From positions 1 to 64,000 of the forward strand of contig NZ_JANINU010000307.1 of assembly GCF_024508875.1 (NCBI RefSeq): a DNA stretch of 64,000 nucleotides. The letters run 5' to 3'. Origin of the DNA: Phenylobacterium sp. Lineage in GTDB: Bacteria; Pseudomonadota; Alphaproteobacteria; Caulobacterales; Caulobacteraceae. The notes under the pieces were generated by a model. It was not told where the DNA came from, did not search any database, and was given only the letters and a program-made list of their open reading frames with translations. Below, in pieces: positions 26,101 through 33,904 of the stretch; the stretch's first letter is position 1, and each line of letters begins with the position of its first letter. The position numbers were made by a program, and so were the translations under genes.

Positions 26101-27096
26101 CCAGACCTGTTCGTCCGAGACCGTGTCCAGCGAGAAGCTGCCGGTCCTGCTGAGCCTCTGTCCCCCTGTGAGGAAATGGTTCGCCCGGCGTAGATTGGCT
26201 TCACCGGCCTTGAGCGCGACATCGGACCTGGCCCGTTCGATGGCGATGCCGGCGATCCGGGCGAAGCGATCGACCAGTTCCTCGTCCTGGGAGCTCGGTC
26301 GCTGCGCCCTGGCCCGGTAGATGGCGAAGATCCCCAGCACGTCGCCTTGGCTGCCGACGATCGGGGCCGACCAGCAGGACCTCAGGCCGAACCCGGTGAC
26401 CAGCTGTGGCCAGGGCGAGCCCGCCCAGCGCGGATCGCATGGCGGATCCTCGGCGATGATCGTGGACCTCGAGACGACCGCCAGTCCGCAGGGGCCATAG
26501 CCGGGATCGATCCCCAGTCCCTCCAGCGCGTCGTTGTAGCCGGGAGGCAGGCTTGGCCCGGCGCCGACCCGGAAGCGCGGGACGTCGGCGTTCTCCACGA
26601 GCAGGATGCTGCAGAAGGAGCCCGGCGAGAGCTGCTCCACCAGCTGGCACAGGTCCTCGAGGGTGGGCTTCAGCGCCGATCCCGTCGCGACCCTCTCCAG
26701 CAGGCGCTTCTCGGCCGCCAGCTGCGCCTCGGCGCGGCTGCGGTCCTCCACGTCGGTGTTTGCGCCGCACCAGCCTGCAAGGCGCCCCTCGGCGTCGTGC
26801 AGCGGACGGGTCTCCAGCTTGAACCGGCGGTAGACGCCATCCGCGCGGCGCAGGCGCGCCTCCATGTGGATCTCCGCCGGGGGCGAGGGGGTGAGCGTCG
26901 AGGACCAGGCCGACATCGCGGCATCGACATCCTCGGGGTGGAAGATCGTCTCCCAGCCCGCCGCCCGGGCCGCCTCGAGCGTGAGCCCGGTATACTCGCA
27001 CCATCCGCGATTGACGAAGTTGCATTCGCCCTCGGGCGTGGCGGTCCAGACCATCCCGGGAAGCGCGTCGAGCAGTCGCCTGAGGTCCGTCTCCAT
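23113..27096 (-). CDS. Giant soluble hybrid-sensor histidine kinase with PAS, GAF and six tandem PAS_3 repeats
   Basis: This 1327-residue kinase has no membrane segment. It reads PAS (1-115, PGMVWTATPEG), GAF (about 140-300), then six consecutive PAS_3-type repeats of about 128 residues each. Each repeat carries variants of AAQRLSRTGSFTWDV, W-S-x-E-N-Y/F-R-I-W, HPEDR and a closing QDVT/QDIT linker. HisKA follows with SIAHEVSQPLAGI, then the ATPase domain (NLVLNAADA, DSGTGID, GMGIGLSISRSI). The start at 27096 was chosen because METDLRRLLDALPG begins the first PAS. A weak operator half-site lies upstream. It is coupled to the two response regulators downstream. Confidence 0.9.
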   Translation of the reverse strand: METDLRRLLDALPGMVWTATPEGECNFVNRGWCEYTGLTLEAARAAGWETIFHPEDVDAAMSAWSSTLTPSPPAEIHMEARLRRADGVYRRFKLETRPLHDAEGRLAGWCGANTDVEDRSRAEAQLAAEKRLLERVATGSALKPTLEDLCQLVEQLSPGSFCSILLVENADVPRFRVGAGPSLPPGYNDALEGLGIDPGYGPCGLAVVSRSTIIAEDPPCDPRWAGSPWPQLVTGFGLRSCWSAPIVGSQGDVLGIFAIYRARAQRPSSQDEELVDRFARIAGIAIERARSDVALKAGEANLRRANHFLTGGQRLSRTGSFSLDTVSDEQVWSAENYRIWEFDPAIPPTMEMVAAAIHPEDRAATLAAFAAATHAKEGFEVSYRIVTPKGGVKHLNTVMEVIPEFPDRVVYLGSSQDVTQSRLAEAALRTSEARLVRANMYLTAAQRLTKTGSYSWCVETDELDWSDETYRIWGVDPACKPEMSMVLDGIHPEDRAATIEALDAATLAGAGFEMFHRIITPQGVTKHVRSVATRMADLTGRSIYVGSIQDISESRIAEEALKTSEARLRRANRYLKAAQTISRVGSFTWDVERDELDWSDENYRIWDVASDITPTTALVVSAIHPEDVEAVHGLMSRARETGGDFELVYRILTPRGAIKHLQTIATRTTDFPDRVVYIGTNQDVTETKLAEAALRASEAAATRANKYLRGAQALSRTGSFTWDTQTNEQDWSAENFRIWELDPAVDPTIDIVLERVHPEDREAAAAAMSAGRDTGEDYEVSYRIVTPVGGVKYLYTVATRAQEIRDRVVYVGSTQDVTARKTAEAELARTNAYLTAAQRLSRTGSYTWDVASDQQDWSAENFRIWEFDPAAPPTMPMVMARLHPDDRQRAGASIERGARTGEDFELHYRIVTPSGGVKHLHTVSTRVKEITDRLVYIGSTQDVTESKLAEAQLARANTYLTAAQRLSQTGSFTWDVEADAHNWSEVIYRVFGFEPGTSITMDMMMRAIHPDDLLEVQNLLSGARVGENFDLVFRIVTPNGDIRHAHVVGHRIDQYPDRPVFMGALQDITARKMAEEDLNRARAELAHVARAAALSTLTASIAHEVSQPLAGIITNASTTQRMLAAEPPNLARAQVTVQRTLRDANRASEVIKRLRALFSRQLPTFEPVDLHDAAREVLALSASELQRRRVILRTRFAESLPLVQADRIQLQQVILNLVLNAADAMSDVHDRARDLWVCTRVGSGQIRLDVRDSGTGIDPERAAQLFQPFHTTKPDGMGIGLSISRSIVEAHGGRLSAAPNETGPGATFSFSIPCDATAEAGLVSRQA
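23880..26180 (-). repeat. Six tandem intragenic repeats of about 385 bp encoding PAS_3 domains
   Basis: Within the kinase gene, about 385-bp units recur six times. Each contains recognisable DNA blocks such as those encoding YRIWEFDP, RIVTPxGGVKHL and GSTQDVTE. The close similarity of neighbouring units points to expansion by unequal recombination. The repeats are coding and not a separate element. Confidence 0.75.
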
Positions 27097-27153
27097 TCCG
27101 CGCTTTCGTGGGTGGGCGCCGCGCAGGATGCCGACCACGCCGCGGAGGCGTCC

Positions 27154-27188
27154 ATAGTACTTTGGTGTCGGCCCGCTCCGGGATCGCC
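27154..27188. promoter_or_regulatory. Degenerate operator copy, site 6 (left half only)
   Basis: The left half GGTGTCGG (27164-27171) with flank ATAGTACTTT fits the palindromic operator, but the right half is not conserved. It lies 58 bp upstream of the giant kinase start. It may be a weak or lost site. Confidence 0.35.
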
Positions 27189-27212
27189 TCACGCGCACGC
27201 GCTGTGGCTCCG

Positions 27213-29531
27213 CTAGAAGCGCGCGGAGATGGACACGCCGTATGTGGCGGGCTGGCCGACGAAGCGCGCGAGGACGTTGGCGTTCAGGAAGACGTTGCTC
27301 CACGTGTAGGCGTTGGTGACGTTGCGACCCCAGATCCAGGCCCGCCGCCGCCCGTCCGGACTCTCCACGCCAGCCCGCAGGTCCAGGAGGGCGTAGCCGC
27401 CGATCCGCAGGGGGGCGGGCGAGCCGACACCGGCCCAGGTGCGGCTGCGAAAGGTCAGGCTTCCGCCGGCGAACCCGCGCCATGCCGCCGTCAGCGGGAT
27501 CTCGTAGTCGAGATTGGCGACGGATTGCCATTCCGGCGCGAACGGGAAGGGGCTCCCGGCCTGGTCGCCGACCTGCGCCAGGCCGTCCACGCCCACGAAG
27601 CGGTCGATCTCGCTGTGCAACCAGGTGACGGAGGCGTCGAGGGTGAGGCTGTCGACGGGACGCGCCACCAGCTGCGCCTCTGCGCCCATGACGTGGGACG
27701 CGGGGATCGAGACCAGGGCCTCCAGGGGGCCGAAGTTCGGGTCCTCGAAGGCCCCGCGCAGCTGCTTGTCCCGGTAGCGATAGTAGAACCCGGAGCCGTT
27801 GAGGCGGAGGCGGCCTTCCAACAGCGCGGCCTTGAAGCCACCCTCGTAGGCGATGAGCGATTCCTGCGGGATCGGATCATACTGGGCGGTGGTGGAGGCC
27901 GCGGCCACCGGAACGGCCCCCGCCTTGTAGCCCTTGCTGGCGTTCGCGAAGAGGAGCAGGCTCGGACCGGCGGTCCAGGTGGCGCCGAAGCGCCACGAGA
28001 GGCTGTCCTCGTCCAGCACGTTGTGGACATTCCGCGCCGGGCGTAGCCCGTTCGCCGGATCGAGCACCGTGCAGTCGCCCACCCGGGTTGGCGGCGGGGC
28101 CCCGTTGCGGAAGAGGTTCCAGAAGCGGGCGAAGTGGTCGGACGGCGCCAGGACGCAGCTGTCGAAATCCCGGCGGTCGATATTGTAGCGAAGCGCCGCT
28201 TCAAACATCAGCGCTTCCGAGAGCCGGTACTCCAGCCGCCCGAACGCGGCGTAGGTGTTCACGTGGACCCGGCTCAGCAAGAGGTTCACGTCGGCGTAGG
28301 CCTGTGGGTCGAGGGTCTCGTAGATCTGCGCCAGGTCGACGTCGCGGAAGGTCTGCAGCGGCTGGTCCTTGGCCCGGTCGTGCGCATAGTTCACGCCCGC
28401 CAGCCAGGTCAGCCGCCCCTGTTCGCCGGCCAGGCGGAGTTCCTGGAACACCGACGAGACCTTTCCATCGTGGTCCACGACCTCGTTGAGGTCGAAGGGC
28501 GTGCCGTTCGCGTCCTGGCCGTAGGCGAGGTCGAGGTAGGCGTACGACGTCAGCGAGGTCAGGACGATGCGGCCGCCCAAACGCATGTCATTGCGCCACC
28601 CCACGTGCAGGAAGGTGGTGTCGCTCGCGTAGGGGAACGGCCCGCCGGTGTCGACGCGCGACACGCTCCAGTCGGCGGCCCGGGGGCGTGTCACGGCGGG
28701 GAAGGTGAGCAGCCCCGGTTTCGCGAGCGCGGGCACGACCGGCCGCGCGGCGATGAACTGGGCCGCCGGACTCTCCGATCCATCGTGCGTGGAGGTGACC
28801 GCGAGCCGGCTGGTCAGCCGCGGGCCAGGGGTCCACACGAGGCTGAGCCGCGCTTGGAGCTCGTCGATCCGCCCGAGCCGGTCGCCCGGTCGCGTGATGC
28901 TCTTCTGCCACCCGTCCCCCCAGCGTCCCTGCACTGCAAACCGCCCAACCAGGCGATCCGTCAGAGGACCGGTGACATAGCCGCCCAACCGGACGCGGTC
29001 GAAGCGCCCATAGGTGGCCTCCACACCGCGCTCCGGAGCGGCGCGCGGCGGCGCAGCGATGTAGTTGACGGCGCCGCCCGTGGCGTTCTGGCCGAAAAGG
29101 GTGCCTTGCGGTCCCTTGAGGACCTCGACCCGCTCGAGGTCGAACGCGACGAGCCTTGTCATGGCCGGGTAGGGGAGCGGCGCCTCGTCCAGGTAGACGG
29201 TGACGGCCGGAGACGTCGCCAGGTCGCTGTTGAAGAAGCCGACCCCGCGCAGGTTGAAGGATGTCGACGCGAAGTTGCTCTCCTGGAGGGTCAGGCCAGG
29301 GACCAGCCGTGGAAGGTCGGCGACGGCGTCGATGCCCCGCAGCCGCAGTTGCTCGGCGCTTGCGGCCGCGATCGCCATCCCGATGCTGTCGATGGCCTGC
29401 TCCCGTTTCTGGGCCGTCACGACCAGCTCCTGGATCGGTTCCGCACCGGCCTCCTCAGCCCAGGCCGGTCCCGCGCCGAACGCCGCCATCATAACGGCGC
29501 CGCCCGCCCCCGCGAGACGCCTTCGATCCAT
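27213..29531 (-). CDS. TonB-dependent outer-membrane receptor
   Basis: This 772-residue receptor has a signal peptide (MDRRRLAGAGGAVMMAAFGA), a TonB box within IQELVVTAQKREQ and a plug domain with LRGVGFFNSD and RVEVLKGPQGTLFGQNATGG. The barrel ends in the aromatic C-terminus GVSISARF. The open frame extends 11 codons further upstream, but the signal peptide places the start at 29531. The ligand is unknown. It is divergent from osmC, and the best copy of the 35-bp operator (site 7) lies 55 bp upstream. Confidence 0.93.
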   Translation of the reverse strand: MDRRRLAGAGGAVMMAAFGAGPAWAEEAGAEPIQELVVTAQKREQAIDSIGMAIAAASAEQLRLRGIDAVADLPRLVPGLTLQESNFASTSFNLRGVGFFNSDLATSPAVTVYLDEAPLPYPAMTRLVAFDLERVEVLKGPQGTLFGQNATGGAVNYIAAPPRAAPERGVEATYGRFDRVRLGGYVTGPLTDRLVGRFAVQGRWGDGWQKSITRPGDRLGRIDELQARLSLVWTPGPRLTSRLAVTSTHDGSESPAAQFIAARPVVPALAKPGLLTFPAVTRPRAADWSVSRVDTGGPFPYASDTTFLHVGWRNDMRLGGRIVLTSLTSYAYLDLAYGQDANGTPFDLNEVVDHDGKVSSVFQELRLAGEQGRLTWLAGVNYAHDRAKDQPLQTFRDVDLAQIYETLDPQAYADVNLLLSRVHVNTYAAFGRLEYRLSEALMFEAALRYNIDRRDFDSCVLAPSDHFARFWNLFRNGAPPPTRVGDCTVLDPANGLRPARNVHNVLDEDSLSWRFGATWTAGPSLLLFANASKGYKAGAVPVAAASTTAQYDPIPQESLIAYEGGFKAALLEGRLRLNGSGFYYRYRDKQLRGAFEDPNFGPLEALVSIPASHVMGAEAQLVARPVDSLTLDASVTWLHSEIDRFVGVDGLAQVGDQAGSPFPFAPEWQSVANLDYEIPLTAAWRGFAGGSLTFRSRTWAGVGSPAPLRIGGYALLDLRAGVESPDGRRRAWIWGRNVTNAYTWSNVFLNANVLARFVGQPATYGVSISARF

Positions 29532-29585
29532 CCGCAACTCCCCTTCAGACCGGGGCAGGATCAATCAGCGCGCTCTTCAGCGGCA

Positions 29586-29620
29586 ATTGGACCAAGGTAT
29601 CGGCGACACCTTGGTCCAAT
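29586..29620. promoter_or_regulatory. 35-bp palindromic operator, site 7 (best copy, divergent tonB receptor/osmC)
   Basis: The left arm ATTGGACCAA, core GGTATCGGCGACACC (29596-29610) and right arm TTGGTCCAAT form an almost perfect 35-bp dyad; only one base pair deviates besides the centre. It lies 55 bp from the TonB receptor start and 95 bp from the osmC start, so it can control both. Confidence 0.85.
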
Positions 29621-29714
29621 GGACCTTCGCGCCGGCCGTACGCATCTGGGTCGAGGACGGCGCCTCCCTCGACCCGTCCGGGACGCGGCGACCAGGCGAG
29701 GGAGGAGGAAGGCG

Positions 29715-30137
29715 ATGATCCGAAAGGCGCAGGCCATCTGGCGAGGCACGGGCCGAGACGGCGAGGGGGACCTCACCACCGGATCGCGGGTCCTCGACGC
29801 AAGCCCCTATTCCTGCCGGACGCGGTTCGAGGAGAAGCCGGGCACGAATCCCGAGGAGCTCATCGCCGCGGCGCACGCAGGCTGTTTCACCATGGCCTTG
29901 GCGTTCCGGCTCCAGGTGGAGGGCTACGTCCCGACCGAGCTCGCCACGGAGGCGGCGGTGTCGCTCGATCCGGACGCAGGCGGTTTCCGGATATCGCGCT
30001 CCGCCCTCAGTGTGCGCGCCGACGTGCCCGTCCTCGACGAGCCCACGCTGCAGCGGGTGGCCGCCGACGCGGAACAGAACTGCCCTGTCTCCAAGCTGCT
30101 CAAGGCCGAGATCACCCTCCAGGTTCGCCTCGCCTGA
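29715..30137 (+). CDS. osmC: OsmC/Ohr family peroxidase (OsmC type)
   Basis: This 140-residue thiol peroxidase reduces organic hydroperoxides in the cytoplasm. It begins MIRKAQAIWRGTGRDGEGDL. It carries both catalytic cysteines, in AHAGCFTMALAF (about 57) and EQNCPVSKLL (about 124), and the conserved Glu in NPEELI. Length and order fit OsmC rather than Ohr. GGAGGAGGAAGG precedes the ATG at 29715. Operator site 7 lies 95 bp upstream, shared with the divergent TonB receptor, which ties peroxide defence to this regulon. Confidence 0.9.
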   Translation: MIRKAQAIWRGTGRDGEGDLTTGSRVLDASPYSCRTRFEEKPGTNPEELIAAAHAGCFTMALAFRLQVEGYVPTELATEAAVSLDPDAGGFRISRSALSVRADVPVLDEPTLQRVAADAEQNCPVSKLLKAEITLQVRLA

Positions 30138-30240
30138 GGTTCCGGGCGCGCCCGCAACCCTTTTGAACCATGACCGCCGACGGCGCGCCGTCGACGGTCT
30201 TCTGCGTGCGAGATGCGGCCACCACAGAAGAATAGCGGAC

Positions 30241-30275
30241 CCCATACGAAAGTATCGGCGATACCAACGTGCAAT
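30241..30275. promoter_or_regulatory. 35-bp palindromic operator, site 8
   Basis: The core AGTATCGGCGATACC (30251-30265) has left arm CCCATACGAA and right arm AACGTGCAAT. The right arm matches the consensus end (GTSCAAT) while the left end is weaker. It lies 86 bp upstream of the epoxide hydrolase start. Confidence 0.7.
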
Positions 30276-30360
30276 AGGACGGAGGCCGCCCGAAGATCAC
30301 CTTCCCCCTTGTGTTCGAAATCGAGCCGATAGTCGGCCCATTTCTGAAGAGGAGGGGCAG

Positions 30361-31677
30361 ATGTCCTTGGAGACCCGTTTGACCAATCGCCGTCGTTTCC
30401 TGGCGGCCTCGGCGACCGCCGGCGCCCTCGGCCTCGTCGCGCAGAGCGCGGCGGAGGCCGTCGGCTTCGCTGCGGAGCCCGGCGGCGGCGGGGGCGGAAG
30501 CGCCATCCGCCCCTACCGTATCCAGGTCCCGCAGGCGCTGCTCGACGACACGAAGCGTCGCATCCTCGCCACCCGCTGGCCGGACAAGGAGACGGTCGGC
30601 GACGACTCGCAGGGTGTCCAGCTCGCCACCATGAAGTCGCTCGCCCGATATTGGGCCCACGACTACGACTGGCGCAGCTGCGAGACCTACCTCAACAACC
30701 TGCCGAACTTCATCACCGAGATCGACGGCCTCGACATCCACTTCCTGCACGTCAAGTCGAAGCACGCCGACGCCCTGCCGATCATCGTCACCCACGGCTG
30801 GCCGGGCTCGATCATCGAGCAGCTGAAGATCATCGGCCCGCTCACGGACCCGACGGCGCACGGGGGATCCGCGGCGGACGCCTTCCACGTGGTGGTCCCC
30901 TCGCTGCCCGGCCACGGCTTTTCCGGCAAGCCGGCCGTGACCGGCTGGGACCCGATCCGGATCGCGCGCGCCTGGGCCGTCCTCATGCAGCGCTTGGGGT
31001 ATTCCCGCTTCGTCGCCCAGGGCGGCGACTGGGGCAACGCCGTGACCGAGCAGCTGGCGCTGCTGAAGCCGAAAGGGTTGATCGGCATCCACACGAACAT
31101 GCCCGCCACGGTCCCCGACGAGGTCGCCAAGGCGCTCCAGCTCGGGACGCCTGCGCCGGCCGGTCTGTCGGCGGAAGAGCGCCACGCCTTCGAGCAGCTC
31201 GACACGTTCTACAAGCACGGCCTGGGATACGCGAACGAGATGGCGAACCGGCCGCAGACCCTCTACGCGCTGGCCGACTCCCCGATCGGCCTGGCCGCCT
31301 GGATGCTGGACCACGACGCCAAGAGCCAGGAGCTGATCGCGCGGGTGTTCGCCGGCCAGAAGGAAGGGCTCAGCCAGGAGGACGTCGTCGACAACGTGGC
31401 GCTCTACTGGTTCACGAACACGGCGGTGTCGTCGGCGCGCCTCTACTGGGAGAGCAAGCTGGCCTTCTTCGCGCCGAAGGGCGTGACCCTGCCGGTGGCG
31501 GTGAGCGCGTTCCCTGACGAGCTCTACCAGGCGCCGGAGAGCTGGGCCCGCAAGGCCTATCCGAACCTGATCTTCTACAGGAAGCACGATCGCGGCGGGC
31601 ATTTCGCCGCCTGGGAACAGCCGCAGGCCCTCACCGAGGATCTGCGGGCCGCATTCCGGCCGCTGCGGAGAGCCTGA
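30361..31677 (+). CDS. Tat-exported epoxide hydrolase (EHN type)
   Basis: This 438-residue protein has a twin-arginine signal (TNRRRFLAASATAGALGLVA). The N-terminal EHN domain (IRPYRIQVPQALLDDTKRRI) precedes the alpha/beta hydrolase core. The core shows HGWPGSIIEQ (oxyanion), nucleophile Asp in AQGGDWGNAV, and the catalytic His in DRGGHFAAWEQP. It opens epoxides to diols, here in the periplasm. The ATG at 30361 follows a GAGGAGGGG site. Operator site 8 is 86 bp upstream. A strong hairpin terminator follows. Confidence 0.9.
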   Translation: MSLETRLTNRRRFLAASATAGALGLVAQSAAEAVGFAAEPGGGGGGSAIRPYRIQVPQALLDDTKRRILATRWPDKETVGDDSQGVQLATMKSLARYWAHDYDWRSCETYLNNLPNFITEIDGLDIHFLHVKSKHADALPIIVTHGWPGSIIEQLKIIGPLTDPTAHGGSAADAFHVVVPSLPGHGFSGKPAVTGWDPIRIARAWAVLMQRLGYSRFVAQGGDWGNAVTEQLALLKPKGLIGIHTNMPATVPDEVAKALQLGTPAPAGLSAEERHAFEQLDTFYKHGLGYANEMANRPQTLYALADSPIGLAAWMLDHDAKSQELIARVFAGQKEGLSQEDVVDNVALYWFTNTAVSSARLYWESKLAFFAPKGVTLPVAVSAFPDELYQAPESWARKAYPNLIFYRKHDRGGHFAAWEQPQALTEDLRAAFRPLRRA

Positions 31678-31694
31678 GGCTCTGCTCGCCGGAC

Positions 31695-31731
31695 GAGCGG
31701 ATCGGCCGTCCTCCCCCAGGCCGATCCGCTC
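31695..31731 (+). terminator. Hairpin terminator after epoxide hydrolase
   Basis: GAGCGGATCGGCC (31695-31707) and its exact complement (31719-31731) form a 13-bp stem with an 11-nt loop, followed by CCCCTT. The T tract is poor, so termination may be partial and allow read-through into the downstream gene row. Confidence 0.6.
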
Positions 31732-31762
31732 CCCCTTCGCCCCGACCGCCAAAGCCGCCTCG

Positions 31763-32848
31763 ATGCCTGAACTGACGTCCCCACCCGACCTGCGTCCGAG
31801 CCGGCGCACCGCCGCCCTCGGCGTCCTGGCCGGTCCGTTGGCGGCCGCGCCGGTGGTGGCGGGCGGGCTGGCCGCCTGCGGATCGAGCCCGCCCGCCTAT
31901 CGGGCGCTGCCGGGAAACGGCGACTGGCTCAACGCCACGCCGCTCGGCCCCGACGATCTCCTGGGCAAGGTGGTCCTGGTCAACTTCTGGACCTACACCT
32001 GCATCAACAGCCTGCGGCCGTTGCCCTACGTGCGGACGTGGGCGGAGCGCTACCGCGACCGCGGCCTCGTGGTCCTCGGCGTGCATACGCCGGAGTTCAG
32101 CTTCGAGCACGAGCTGCCGAGGGTGCGCACCGCGGTGGAGCAGCTCGGGGTCCGCTACCCGGTGGTCACCGACAACTCGTTCCGCATCTGGAATTCGTTC
32201 CGCAACAACGCCTGGCCTGGGTTCTACATCCTCGACGCCGAAGGGCGCCTCCGACACCAGCGCCTGGGTGAAGGCGACTACGACACGTCCGAACGCGTCA
32301 TCCAGCAGCTGATCGCCGCCGCCGGGCGCAGCCGCGTGGACGACCCGATCCTGCCGATCGCCGGCGGCGGGGTTCAGGCGGCGCCGGACTGGGAAGACCT
32401 CGGCTCGCCGGAGACCTATGTGGGCCACGCCAAGGCGGAGCGCTTCGCCGGTCCGGGCAGCCTACGCGCGGACGTGGCCCGCGCCTACGAAGCGCCCGCG
32501 CGGCTGCCGCTCAACGAATGGAGCCTGGCCGGGCGCTGGGTCGTGCGCCCCGAATACGCCGAGGTGGCGGAGCCTTCCGGGGCGATCGCCTTCCGCTTCC
32601 ATGCGCGCGACCTCCACCTCGTGATGGGACCGGGGGCCGACAACCAACCGATCCGCTTCCGCGTGCAGCTGGATGGGGCCGAGCCCGGGGCGGACCACGG
32701 CTTCGACATCACGCCCGGCGGCCAGGGCAAGGTGCGCGAGGCCCGCATGTACCAGCTGGTCCGCCAGGCGGACCCGGTCCGCGACCGCACGTGCACGATC
32801 CAATTCCTGGGCGCCGGACCGCGCGCCTACTGCTTCACCTTCGGATAG
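31763..32848 (+). CDS. DipZ-like thioredoxin-domain lipoprotein with CxxS active site
   Basis: This 361-residue protein has a Tat-like leader (RPSRRTAALG) ending in the lipobox LAAC, with Cys39 as likely lipidation site, so it is a periplasm-facing lipoprotein. The TlpA/DipZ thioredoxin domain follows, but the active site reads FWTYTCINS (Cys80, Ser83): the second Cys of the usual CINC is lost. The last 110 residues match the carbohydrate-binding-like C-terminal domain of DipZ proteins (RFHARDLHLVMGP). With one Cys it may act as an isomerase or mixed-disulfide binder. It starts a row of genes running to dps. Confidence 0.8.
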   Translation: MPELTSPPDLRPSRRTAALGVLAGPLAAAPVVAGGLAACGSSPPAYRALPGNGDWLNATPLGPDDLLGKVVLVNFWTYTCINSLRPLPYVRTWAERYRDRGLVVLGVHTPEFSFEHELPRVRTAVEQLGVRYPVVTDNSFRIWNSFRNNAWPGFYILDAEGRLRHQRLGEGDYDTSERVIQQLIAAAGRSRVDDPILPIAGGGVQAAPDWEDLGSPETYVGHAKAERFAGPGSLRADVARAYEAPARLPLNEWSLAGRWVVRPEYAEVAEPSGAIAFRFHARDLHLVMGPGADNQPIRFRVQLDGAEPGADHGFDITPGGQGKVREARMYQLVRQADPVRDRTCTIQFLGAGPRAYCFTFG

Positions 32849-32861
32849 CGAGAGGCCCCGG

Positions 32862-33887
32862 ATGTCCACGATCATCGATCCGCTCCGCCGCCGCCTGCTG
32901 CGGGCCGCCGTCGGCTCGGCCGCCGCCCTGGGGCAGGGCTCCGCGGCCGGAGCCCCAGAGCGCCCCGCCGGCGAGAGGCGCGCTGTTGGAGGCGGCTCGG
33001 CCTTGCGCACTATTCAAGCGAACGGCCTCGAGATCGCCTACGCCGAGGTCGGGCCGCCGACAGGTCCCGTCGTGATCCTCCTGCACGGGTGGCCGTACGA
33101 CATCCACGCCTTCGAGGCCGCCGCGCCGAAGCTGGTCGCGCAGGGCTGCCGGGTGATCGCGCCCTACCTGCGCGGCTACGGCGCCACGCGATTCCTGTCC
33201 GCGGACACGACGCGCAACGGCCAGCCGTCGGCGGTGGCGTTCGACACCGTCGCCATGATGGATGCGCTGCGGATCGAGACCGCCGTCCTCGGCGGGTTCG
33301 ACTGGGGTGCGCGCAGCGCGGGCATCATCGCCGCGCTCTGGCCGGAACGCTGCCGCGGCCTCGTCTGCGTCAGCGGCTATCTCATCGGCAGCCAGGCCGC
33401 CGGCGCCAAGCCGCTTCCGCCCGCTGCCGAATTCCAGTGGTGGTACCAGTTCTACTTCGCCACCGAGCGCGGCCGCGCCGGCTACGAGGCCAACCGCCGC
33501 TCGTTTAACCGCCTGATCTGGCAGCTCGCCTCGCCGAGATGGGCTTTCGACGACGCGACCTTCGAGCGGACGGCGCAGGCGTTCGACAATCCCGATCATG
33601 TCGACATCGTGATCCACAACTACCGCTGGCGCATGGGCCTTGCCGAGGGCGAGGCGCGGTACGACGCCTACGAGCAGCGGCTCGCGGCGGCGCCGGCCAT
33701 CGGCGTTCCCACGATCTCGCTCGAGGGCGACGCCAATTGCGCCCCTCACCCGGAGCCGGGGGCCTACGCCGCGAAGTTCACCGGCCCCTACGTGCACCGC
33801 CTGATCCGCGGCGGTGTCGGCCACAACCTTCCCCAGGAAGCCCCGGACGCGTTCGCCCAGGCCATCCTGGATGTCACCCGCCTCTGA
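32862..33887 (+). CDS. Exported alpha/beta hydrolase with Asp nucleophile
   Basis: This 341-residue protein has a twin-arginine-like leader (LRRRLLRAAVGSAAALGQG). The fold shows HGWPYDIHAF, the nucleophile elbow GGFDWGARSAG with Asp, and a C-terminal GGVGHNLPQEAP with the catalytic His. An epoxide hydrolase or dehalogenase-type reaction is likely. The ATG at 32862 lies 13 bp after the stop of the DipZ-like gene. It belongs to the DipZ-to-dps gene row. Confidence 0.83.
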   Translation: MSTIIDPLRRRLLRAAVGSAAALGQGSAAGAPERPAGERRAVGGGSALRTIQANGLEIAYAEVGPPTGPVVILLHGWPYDIHAFEAAAPKLVAQGCRVIAPYLRGYGATRFLSADTTRNGQPSAVAFDTVAMMDALRIETAVLGGFDWGARSAGIIAALWPERCRGLVCVSGYLIGSQAAGAKPLPPAAEFQWWYQFYFATERGRAGYEANRRSFNRLIWQLASPRWAFDDATFERTAQAFDNPDHVDIVIHNYRWRMGLAEGEARYDAYEQRLAAAPAIGVPTISLEGDANCAPHPEPGAYAAKFTGPYVHRLIRGGVGHNLPQEAPDAFAQAILDVTRL

Positions 33888-33904
33888 CCCAACGGAGCTG
33901 AACC

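Noticed and set aside
23880-26180. Regular repeats that could suggest a CRISPR or satellite array
   Set aside because: The units are about 385 bp, in frame and encode PAS domains; there are no short repeats with unique spacers.
24376-26193. Plus-strand open frame of 605 codons
   Set aside because: It is antisense to the PAS repeats of the giant kinase and only reflects their codon bias and repetition.
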